Source: Viridibacterium silvisoli (lineage in GTDB: Bacteria; Pseudomonadota; Gammaproteobacteria; Burkholderiales; Rhodocyclaceae). Taken from it: DNA of 64,000 bases. The stretch is taken from NCBI RefSeq assembly GCF_036017035.1, contig NZ_JAYXHS010000003.1:434001-498000 (forward strand), read 5' to 3'. Of the stretch, positions 46,790 through 53,823 are shown piece after piece. The position numbers and the translations under genes were made by a program. The stretch's first letter is position 1. Each line of letters begins with the position of its first letter. The notes below the pieces were generated by a model. The model ran no database searches, was not told the origin of the DNA, and worked only from the letters and a program-made list of their open reading frames with translations.

Positions 46790-47851
46790 ATGAATTTCAA
46801 GCATTCCCTTCTGGGGGCGCTCGCCCTCGTATGCCTGAGCCAGGGCGCGGAAGCGGCCAACCGGCCCAAGGGCTGGGTCACCATCTGCAAGGAAGGCGCC
46901 AGCTGCTCCGTTGCAGCCAACACCAACGTTGCATTCGGCCGAGCCGACCAATTCATCTACAAGGTTCTCTCCGGGAGCTTCATCTGCAGCGAAGCGACCT
47001 TCGGCAGCAAGATTGCCGGTGGAGTGAATGAATGCTCGGTTGCAAGCGCGACCAGCTCATCCTCATCCGCCCCTTCCTCTTCGTCATCATCGTCAAAGAG
47101 CTCCTCGTCGTCCTCATCGACACCTTCGAGCTCATCGTCTTCCAAGAGCTCCAGCAGCTCCAGCTCCTCGAACGCAGCCTGCAAGCCCGGCGCGATCTCG
47201 GGCACGGTTGACTGTGGCGGCATCACGGTCGGCACCTCCTGCGACGGTCAGTCGGAAAGCCAGCAAGCCGTCTTCAACCTCGCCGATGGCGCTGTGCTGA
47301 AGAACGTGCATATCAAGGCTGGCGGCGGTGCTGACGGCATCCACTGCCAGGGCAACTGCACGCTGGAAAACGTGGTCTGGGATGGTGTTTGTGAAGATGC
47401 CGCCACCATGCACGGCGGCAGCGGCAAGGTCATGAAGGTCATCGGCGGCTCGGCAACGCTGGCCGACGACAAGATCTTCCAGCACAACGGCAAGGGCAGC
47501 ACGATCAACCTGAGCAACTTCCAGACGTATCAGCGCGTCCAGCGTCTGTGGGCATCCTGCGGCAACTGCTCGAGCAACGGCGGTCCTCGCTACTTCGTGG
47601 CCAATGGCGTGACCATGAACGGCCCCGTCACCAAACCCGATGGCACGGCTGGCTATGTGCTGCGGCTGAACAGCAACTACGGCGACAAGGCCACGGTGCG
47701 CAATATGCGCATCAAGGGTTACTCGGTCGGCAATCCGAAAGTCTGCGTCCAGGCCATCGGCGTCCAGCCAGGCGAAGCCCAAGTCAATAACGGGGAGTTC
47801 TGGAACACCGCCTATTGCGATATCAGCAAGAGCGACGTCACCTCTTTCTGA
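46790..47851 (+). CDS. Secreted pectate lyase, PL3 family, with poly-Ser linker (copy 2)
   Basis: 353 residues, same architecture as the preceding gene: signal peptide (LLGALALVCLSQGAEA), a divergent Cys-containing N-terminal domain (about 22-85), a poly-Ser linker of about 45 residues, and a PL3 catalytic domain highly similar to copy 1 (DGIHCQGNCTLENVVWDG, DKIFQHNGKGS). The catalytic domains are much more alike than the N-terminal domains, indicating tandem duplication followed by divergence of the targeting module. It has its own AGGAGAC ribosome site and own terminator, so it is probably a separate transcript. Confidence 0.9.
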   Translation: MNFKHSLLGALALVCLSQGAEAANRPKGWVTICKEGASCSVAANTNVAFGRADQFIYKVLSGSFICSEATFGSKIAGGVNECSVASATSSSSSAPSSSSSSSKSSSSSSSTPSSSSSSKSSSSSSSSNAACKPGAISGTVDCGGITVGTSCDGQSESQQAVFNLADGAVLKNVHIKAGGGADGIHCQGNCTLENVVWDGVCEDAATMHGGSGKVMKVIGGSATLADDKIFQHNGKGSTINLSNFQTYQRVQRLWASCGNCSSNGGPRYFVANGVTMNGPVTKPDGTAGYVLRLNSNYGDKATVRNMRIKGYSVGNPKVCVQAIGVQPGEAQVNNGEFWNTAYCDISKSDVTSF

Positions 47852-47871
47852 TCACCCCGCAACAAGCAATA

Positions 47872-47901
47872 AAAAACCCGGCCACGGCCGGGTTTTTCTT
47901 T
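47872..47901. terminator. Bidirectional intrinsic terminator between pectate lyase and dps
   Basis: ACCCGGCC and GGCCGGGT form the stem around a 2-base apex, with T runs on both strands, so it can end both the lyase and the convergent dps transcripts. Confidence 0.9.
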
Positions 47902-47914
47902 TGCGGCCTGAGCA

Positions 47915-48385
47915 TCAGGCCTCGAGCAGGCTACGCAGCATCCACGCCGTCTTCTCGTGCAACTGGATGCGCTGTGTCAGCAGATCGGCGCTGGCCTCGT
48001 CAGTCGCCTTCTCCGTGGCCGGGAAGATCGAACGTGCCGTGCGCACCACGGCCTCGTGGCCTTCGACAAGCTGCCTGATCATCTCTTCGGCCTTCGGCAC
48101 GCCGTCGGCCTCCTTGATCGACGACAGCTTGGCGTACTCCGAGTACGAGCCGGGCGCGAAATGCCCCAGTGCGCGAATGCGTTCGGCCACCAGATCTACC
48201 GCGAGGGCCAGTTCGGTGTACTGCGTCTCGAACATGAGGTGCAGGGTGTTGAACATTGGCCCCGTCACGTTCCAGTGAAAATAGTGGGTCTTCAGATAAA
48301 GCGTGTAGGTATCTGCCAGCAAATGCGAAAGGCCTGTCGCAATCTTTGCCCGATCCGCTTTCTTGATGCCAATGTCAATGTCCAT
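47915..48385 (-). CDS. dps: Dps-family DNA-binding ferritin-like protein
   Basis: 156 residues. Ferroxidase-site motifs are intact: THYFHWNVTGPMFNTLHLMFE and YTELALAVDLVAERI. It oxidises Fe(II) with peroxide, stores iron as a dodecamer and protects DNA. The ATG at 48383-48385 is chosen because GGAG lies 7 bases ahead and the protein starts MDIDIGIKKADRAKI as in many Dps proteins; the longer frame adds 45 unlike residues. Convergent with pectate lyase copy 2. Confidence 0.93.
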   Translation of the reverse strand: MDIDIGIKKADRAKIATGLSHLLADTYTLYLKTHYFHWNVTGPMFNTLHLMFETQYTELALAVDLVAERIRALGHFAPGSYSEYAKLSSIKEADGVPKAEEMIRQLVEGHEAVVRTARSIFPATEKATDEASADLLTQRIQLHEKTAWMLRSLLEA

Positions 48386-48912
48386 CTCATGCTCCTGTGA
48401 CGTCTGAAAACGATGGCTCAATTCTGTCCCAAATTCCGGCAGAGAGCACGCATGGCGTGCATTGCACAAAACTATCAGTTTGAAGGGCCCCACCACTTGC
48501 GATGCATCAATGTGGGACAACCCCTATCCGCCCCCGCACCAAAGCGGGACACGAATCCGGGGCGCGCTCAATAAAATATCAATAATAATCAACAAGATGA
48601 GCGCATCAATCCGCAAGGCATGTATTTTGCTTTAAAGCCCCCAACAAACCAGTCGTGGCAACGGCGTCCGACATGGTGATGAGCACGCGCTCAAACAAGC
48701 AGATCACTGCATGACGCCGTTCGCGCCCCTCCCCAGGCTGCCGCAACGGCACTTGAGGACGATTCAGAATGCATACGCGCGAACGCTGTTCCACCCGCCT
48801 TACCCCCACCAGAGATCATGAGCCGCAACACCCTGTGTGCCGCGCAGCTTCTGCTTGCGTGCCGCCCGGCGTTGCTGCCCTCAATCTGTCGAATTACGCA
48901 GGACGCTAAGCC
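48386..48912. other. Divergent dps/molybdoenzyme control region (527 bases)
   Basis: A/T-rich patch with ATCAATAATAATCAA near 48577-48594, a GCACGC/GCGTGC hairpin at 48446-48460, and otherwise no supported gene. Promoters for dps and for the molybdoenzyme operon must lie here. I found no FNR, sigma-54 or NarL site that I would trust. Confidence 0.5.
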
Positions 48913-51159
48913 ATGCTATTCGGTCGAAAAAATCGCAAACCCATCTCCATTCCCGTCAAGGCCGTTGCCGAGTGGAAGTACACCACCTGCAACTACTGCT
49001 CGACGGGCTGTGCCATCGAGATCGGCCTGGATGACACGGGGCGCCTGATCACCAGCCGCGGCCACGCCGGTGCCGACGTCAACCGCGGCAAGCTGTGCAT
49101 CAAGGGCCTGCTGGAACACGAGCTGTTCGAATCCCCCGGCCGCGGCAAGGTGCCGCTGATGCGCGAGAAGGCGCACATGCCCTTCGCGCCCACGAGTTGG
49201 GACATGGCGATGGACAAGACCGCCGCCAAGATCAAGGAAATCCAGGACAAGTACGGCCGCGACTCATTCGCCGTCGTCTCCACCGGCCAGTTGCTGACCG
49301 AAGAGTTCTACTCGCTCGGCAAGCTCGTGCGCGGCCAGATCGGCACCAACAATTACGATGGCAATACGACGCTGTGCATGGCCTCGGCCGTGTCCGGTTA
49401 CAAGCGTTCGTTCGGCTCCGACGGCCCGCCCGGCGCTTATGAAGACTTCGAACACACGCATTGCCTGATGGCCTTCGGCTCCAACCTGCCGGAGCAGCAT
49501 CCCATCATCTACTGGCGCCTCAAGGAAGCGCTGGAGAAGCGCAAATTCCCGCTGATCGTGGTCGACCCACGCGTGACCATGCTGGCGCAATTCGCCGACA
49601 TCCACCTGCCGCTGACGCCGGGCACCGACACCGTGCTGATCAACGCGATGATGCACGTGATCCTCAAGGAAGGCCTCGAGGACAAGGATTACATCGCCGC
49701 CCATACCAATGGCATCGAAGAGCTGCGCGCCCTGGTCGCCGATTACGATCCGAAGACTGCCCAACACGTCTGTGGCATCAGCGAAGACCTGATCCGCACC
49801 GTTGCGCGCCTCTACGCCAAGGCGCCAGCTGCAATGAGCATCTGGACCATGGGCATCAACCAGAGCACACACGGCTCGGACGGCGTGGTGAACATCAACA
49901 ACCTCAACCTCATCACCGGCAACATCGGTAAGCCCGGTGGCACCAGTCTATCGATCACGGGCCAGTGCAATGCCATGGGCACGCGCGAGTGGTCGTCGTG
50001 CTCCGGCCTGCCCGGCTATCGCCTGCTGGAGAAGGAAAAGGATCGCAAGAAGATCGCCGACTACTGGGGCATCGACGAGAGCTTCTTCCCGCCCAAGCGC
50101 GGCCTGTCGCAAACAGACATCTTCCCCGCCATTGAAACCGGCGAGATCAAGGGTCTGTGGCTGATCGCGACGAACCCGATGACCTCGATGCCCAATCAAC
50201 CGCGCATCCGCAAGGCGATGGAGAACCTCGAATTCCTCGTCGTGCAGGACGTGTATGAAGACGTCGAGACCAACAAGTACTCACACGTCTACTTCCCTGC
50301 CGCGGTGTGGGCCGAGAAGGAAGGCTGTCACACCAACACCGAGCGCCGCGTGAACCTCACGCGCAATGCACTCAAGCCTTACGCCGATTCGAAGCCTGAC
50401 TTCTGGATCATCAAGGAGATGGCCAAGCGCTTCCAGGATCGCAACCAGATCCACTTCCCTGAAACACCTGAAGGTGCCTTCAACGAGATGCGCGAGCTCT
50501 CCGTTGGCGAAGGCCGCACGCTGGATATTTCCGGCATGACCTACGACCGCATCGAGGCAGCGCGCGGCATCCAGTGGCCCTACTCGGAAGCCCAGGCCAA
50601 GGCTGACGAAGAGAAGGTCGGCGAAGCCAGGCCTTTCGATTTGCAGGAACGTCAGGACTTCATCGGCAACCGCCGTCTCTACACCGACGGCAAGTTCCAG
50701 TGGCCCGATGGCCGCGCACTGCTGATCCCCGTGCGCTTCGTGAACAACAACGAATGCCCGGACGCCGAATACCCTTTCTGGCTGAATTCCGGTCGCGTCG
50801 TCGAGCATTTCCACACGCGTACGCGTACCGGCAAGATCGGCAACTGCAACAAGTTCAGCCCGACGCCGTACATGGAGATGAACCCGGACGCCGCCGAAGC
50901 GCTGGGCGTCGAGCACCAGAGCTATGTGCGTGTGGTGAGCCGTCGCGGAGATGCCGTCGTCATGGTACAGCTCACACAGCGCGTGGGCCGCGACATGCTG
51001 TTCATTCCCTTCCACTTCCACGACTGCGTCAATCGCCTGACGCTGGGTCTGCTCGACCCCTACTCACGTCAACCCGCATTCAAGCAGAACGCGGCACGCA
51101 TCGAGAAGATTGACCAGAAGGAAGCCGCGCGTCTGAACCTGGAACGCCGCACCTTCTGA
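48913..51159 (+). CDS. NapA/NasA-like molybdopterin oxidoreductase, catalytic subunit
   Basis: 748 residues. The N-terminal [4Fe-4S] motif is C26-x2-C29-x3-C33 and C62, with K64 as the conserved Lys between cluster and cofactor. The Mo-bis-MGD ligand is predicted to be C155, in TLCMASAVSGYKRSFG, as in NapA/NasA. GINQSTHGSD and ITGNIGKPGG are also family blocks. No twin-arginine or other signal, so it is cytoplasmic, and no BFD-type C-terminus. It is followed after 17 bases by a DmsB-DmsC fusion, so electrons likely come from the quinone pool. Nitrate is the favoured substrate by similarity, but formate or another oxyanion cannot be excluded. Confidence 0.85.
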   Translation: MLFGRKNRKPISIPVKAVAEWKYTTCNYCSTGCAIEIGLDDTGRLITSRGHAGADVNRGKLCIKGLLEHELFESPGRGKVPLMREKAHMPFAPTSWDMAMDKTAAKIKEIQDKYGRDSFAVVSTGQLLTEEFYSLGKLVRGQIGTNNYDGNTTLCMASAVSGYKRSFGSDGPPGAYEDFEHTHCLMAFGSNLPEQHPIIYWRLKEALEKRKFPLIVVDPRVTMLAQFADIHLPLTPGTDTVLINAMMHVILKEGLEDKDYIAAHTNGIEELRALVADYDPKTAQHVCGISEDLIRTVARLYAKAPAAMSIWTMGINQSTHGSDGVVNINNLNLITGNIGKPGGTSLSITGQCNAMGTREWSSCSGLPGYRLLEKEKDRKKIADYWGIDESFFPPKRGLSQTDIFPAIETGEIKGLWLIATNPMTSMPNQPRIRKAMENLEFLVVQDVYEDVETNKYSHVYFPAAVWAEKEGCHTNTERRVNLTRNALKPYADSKPDFWIIKEMAKRFQDRNQIHFPETPEGAFNEMRELSVGEGRTLDISGMTYDRIEAARGIQWPYSEAQAKADEEKVGEARPFDLQERQDFIGNRRLYTDGKFQWPDGRALLIPVRFVNNNECPDAEYPFWLNSGRVVEHFHTRTRTGKIGNCNKFSPTPYMEMNPDAAEALGVEHQSYVRVVSRRGDAVVMVQLTQRVGRDMLFIPFHFHDCVNRLTLGLLDPYSRQPAFKQNAARIEKIDQKEAARLNLERRTF

Positions 51160-51176
51160 GCCAGAGGAACACGAAA

Positions 51177-53198
51177 ATGCAGAATATTCAGACACTGGAA
51201 AAGACGGCTCAGGACACCCCGCACACCGGCGGCGGCTGTGGCAAGCCGGAATGCGGCAGCGGCGGTTGTGGCTCGAAAAAGAAGAGCAGTGCCGAGCGCA
51301 AGATCTGGGAGATCCGCACTGAAGAGCAGCCCTACGCCTTCCTGCAGGACAAGACCCACGCACCCGCCAACCGCTACGGCCAGAAGATCGACCTGATCGA
51401 GCACACCGAAGGCGTGCTGCCCGTCGGCCGCTCGATGTTCATCAACGAGAACCCGGCGGTCGGCACCAATCCCAACCGCAACAAGCAGCACGGCTTCTTC
51501 TTCACGGCCGACAACTGCATCGGCTGTCACGCCTGTGAAGCCGCCTGCAGTGAGAAGAACAACAACCCGCCGCACCTCGCCTTCCGCTCGGTCGGCTACG
51601 TCGAAGGCGGCAGCTTCCCCGACTACAAGCGCATGAACATCTCGATGGCCTGCAACCATTGCGATGACCCTGTGTGTCTGAAAGGCTGCCCGACGCGCGC
51701 TTACACCAAGCACGTCGAATACGGCGCTGTGCTGCAAGACCCCGAAACCTGCTTCGGCTGCGGCTACTGCACCTGGGTGTGCCCGTACAACGCACCGCAA
51801 CTCGACCCGATCAAGGGCCAGGTGTCGAAGTGCAATATGTGCGTCGACCGTCTCGAAGTGGGTCTCAAGCCCGCCTGCGTATCGGCCTGCGTCGGCAACG
51901 CGCTGGACTTCGGTGTCATCGAGAACATCCCGGGCAACCGCGAACAGGCGCGTGTGGAGATCCCCGGCTTCCCGGCGCCGGAAATCACGCACCCCAACAT
52001 CCGCTTCCAGCAGATCCGCGAGCTGCCGGACGAGATGAAGCGCACCGACTCGATGCCGCTGAAGTATCACAAGGACGAGAAGGGCCGCTACCGCCCGATG
52101 ATCGACCAGAAGCGTGGCAAGGCTGCGCACTGGAACCTCAAACGCCTGTCTTCGCGCGAAAACCCGCTGGTGCTGTTCACCCTCTCGGCACAAGCCGCTG
52201 CTGGCGCCTTCGCCATTCCCTTCATCGGCGCACAGCTGGGTATCGAAGGCTTCGTGAATTTCCGTGCATCGGCGCTCTATGCGCCGCTCGGCATCCTCGC
52301 GTTCATGCTGGTGGCCTTCGGTCTGTTCATGTCGACAATGCACCTGGGCAAGCCGCTGCGCTTCTATCGCGGCTTCAACAACCTGCGCCATTCGCCTGTG
52401 TGCCGCGAAGGTCTGGGCGTGGCGATCTTCATGGCGACCCTGAGCATGCATATCGCCTTCAGCCTGCCGACCAATAGCGTCTTCCAGAGCGTCTTCACCA
52501 GCATCACCGGTGTGGATATCGCCAGCATCATCCCGGCCGGATTCGCCGCGCGCATGGCGACGATCTTTGGTTACATCGCGACTCCCGCCAGTGCCGTCGG
52601 CCTGTACTACATGAATCGCTGCTACCGCATCAAGGCGCGTCCGTTCTGGAATCACTGGCAGGTCGGCACCAACTTTGCCGGCAGTGCGCTGTCGCTGGGC
52701 TCGCTGGTGTCGGCCGCGATCATCGTGCCGACGCTGATCCTCGCCGGCCAGCACTACGAAATCGTGCTGGTGATGAGTGCCGTACTGCTGACCCTGGGTA
52801 TGGCCCTGGAGGGCGCAGGCCACTTCTTCCACGCCCGTGCGATGAGCAACGCCGAGCACGAAGGCGGCGCGTCGTACTACATCCAGACGACGACCTTCGG
52901 CAAAACCTTCATGCTGCGCAATGTCTTGCTCGGGCTGAACCTGGGGCTGGCAATTGCCTTGCTGGTCAGCATGATCGGTGGCGGACACTTCGGTGCCCTC
53001 ACGCTGGCCGCCTGGGTGTTGGTCGGCGCGACACTGCTGGCCACCAGCGTGATCGGCCGCGCACTTTTCTACGTGCTGGTGATTCCAACCACCATGCCTG
53101 GTGCGTTCTTCTGGAAGAACAAAGGCTTCGAAGAACACGCCCGCGACATCGGGCTCGCTCATATGCCGCAAGTCGGCGTGGTGCCCCTGACTCACTGA
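51177..53198 (+). CDS. Fused DmsB-type iron-sulfur and DmsC-type membrane anchor subunit
   Basis: 673 residues. The extreme N-terminus has an unusual Cys/Gly motif (C21, C26, C31 in GGGCGKPECGSGGCG). Residues about 105-270 carry four 4Fe-4S motifs: CIGCHACEAAC, CNHCDDPVCLKGCP, CFGCGYCTWVCP and CNMCVDRL with a later CVSACVG. From about residue 335 come about eight membrane segments of the DmsC type (NPLVLFTLSAQAAAGAFAIP onward). It should transfer electrons between membrane quinol and the catalytic subunit. DmsB and DmsC are usually separate proteins; here they are one. An AGAGGAAC ribosome site precedes the ATG. Confidence 0.88.
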   Translation: MQNIQTLEKTAQDTPHTGGGCGKPECGSGGCGSKKKSSAERKIWEIRTEEQPYAFLQDKTHAPANRYGQKIDLIEHTEGVLPVGRSMFINENPAVGTNPNRNKQHGFFFTADNCIGCHACEAACSEKNNNPPHLAFRSVGYVEGGSFPDYKRMNISMACNHCDDPVCLKGCPTRAYTKHVEYGAVLQDPETCFGCGYCTWVCPYNAPQLDPIKGQVSKCNMCVDRLEVGLKPACVSACVGNALDFGVIENIPGNREQARVEIPGFPAPEITHPNIRFQQIRELPDEMKRTDSMPLKYHKDEKGRYRPMIDQKRGKAAHWNLKRLSSRENPLVLFTLSAQAAAGAFAIPFIGAQLGIEGFVNFRASALYAPLGILAFMLVAFGLFMSTMHLGKPLRFYRGFNNLRHSPVCREGLGVAIFMATLSMHIAFSLPTNSVFQSVFTSITGVDIASIIPAGFAARMATIFGYIATPASAVGLYYMNRCYRIKARPFWNHWQVGTNFAGSALSLGSLVSAAIIVPTLILAGQHYEIVLVMSAVLLTLGMALEGAGHFFHARAMSNAEHEGGASYYIQTTTFGKTFMLRNVLLGLNLGLAIALLVSMIGGGHFGALTLAAWVLVGATLLATSVIGRALFYVLVIPTTMPGAFFWKNKGFEEHARDIGLAHMPQVGVVPLTH

Positions 53199-53208
53199 TG
53201 CCTCTGTG

Positions 53209-53234
53209 GTCATTCCCGCTCAGGCGGGAATGAC
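53209..53234. repeat. Perfect 11-base inverted repeat GTCATTCCCGC/GCGGGAATGAC
   Basis: The arms are separated by a 4-base loop TCAG. The motif resembles palindromic repeats scattered through many proteobacterial genomes (dRS3/REP-like). It lies at the 5' end of the small unknown gene, so it may also be an RNA hairpin affecting its translation. I recognised no other copy in the window. Confidence 0.7.
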
Positions 53235-53244
53235 GAACCACCCC

Positions 53245-53625
53245 ATGCAACTCGAAGACCTCCTCCGCAAGACCTGCCTCATCGGCCTGTCCTACTACGA
53301 CGCCAATGGCGACCTGCTCAAGCAGTCGCAGTTCGCTGGCCAGGTTGCCAAAGTCGACCAGGAAATGGGCATCACGGTCAGCCTGCGTCACAGCGATCCC
53401 GACGCGAAGGCCGCCGAATTCATCCTCCCGCCCAATCTTGACGCCTGGTACAAGGCCCCGCGCGGGCACTTCCAGCACGCAGCCAGCGGCGTGGACATCA
53501 TGAATCCCGACTTTCTCGTCACGTGGAGCATCTATCGCACACGCGAGGACACGGCCGAGGGCCAGCACGAGTGGTGGGACTGGGTGCCGAACACCACGCC
53601 GCCGCAAGTCGGTGGGCCACAGTAA
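53245..53625 (+). CDS. Small protein of unknown function in the molybdoenzyme operon
   Basis: 126 residues, acidic, no signal peptide and no membrane segment. It starts MQLEDLLRKTCLIGLSYYDANG; the ATG at 53230 (inside the inverted repeat) and a GTG at 53206 are alternatives. Predicted largely beta: FAGQVAKVDQEMGITVSLRH, AEFILPPNLDAWYKAP, then a Trp-rich tail (VTWSIYRTRED, HEWWDWVPN). No family recognised. Sitting 46 bases after the iron-sulfur/anchor gene, it may be an assembly factor or maturation chaperone, but there is no direct evidence. Confidence 0.7.
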   Translation: MQLEDLLRKTCLIGLSYYDANGDLLKQSQFAGQVAKVDQEMGITVSLRHSDPDAKAAEFILPPNLDAWYKAPRGHFQHAASGVDIMNPDFLVTWSIYRTREDTAEGQHEWWDWVPNTTPPQVGGPQ

Positions 53626-53726
53626 GCTCACCCTCCCCTGCCCCTGGAACTGGGCATGCGCGTCGCCGCAGCCTGAGACGGACCCCGCTTTACCCTTGCG
53701 ATCGATGATTTGTGCGCGGCGCAGCG

Positions 53727-53758
53727 GCCACGCCAATTGCCATGTGCCACGCAATTGC
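53727..53758 (+). repeat. Two direct repeats GCCACGC(C)AATTGC in the nasA leader
   Basis: GCCACGCCAATTGC at 53727 and GCCACGCAATTGC at 53746 differ by one base deletion and are spaced 19 bases apart, about two helical turns. Possible binding sites of a regulator for nasA. Confidence 0.5.
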
Positions 53759-53760
53759 TA

Positions 53761-53778
53761 CACTGCAACAATGCAGTG
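53761..53778 (+). promoter_or_regulatory. Hairpin in the nasA leader
   Basis: CACTGCA and TGCAGTG are perfect 7-base arms with the loop ACAA, 45 bases before the nasA ATG. NasR/NasT-type ANTAR antiterminators bind hairpins with 6-base loops in nitrate-assimilation leaders. Opening the last pair gives loop AACAAT, which has the required A1 but not G4. No terminator follows it. Confidence 0.4.
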
Positions 53779-53823
53779 AACGCTTTGTGGCACTGCGCCT
53801 TCATCACGCATCGAATACCGTTC

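Noticed and set aside
48577..48594. ATCAATAATAATCAA as an FNR box for the molybdoenzyme operon
   Set aside because: It is a direct repeat, not TTGAT-N4-ATCAA.
51069..53213. 714-residue minus-strand ORF opposite the iron-sulfur/anchor gene
   Set aside because: Covers clear four-cluster ferredoxin and DmsC motifs on the plus strand; no similarity on its own strand.
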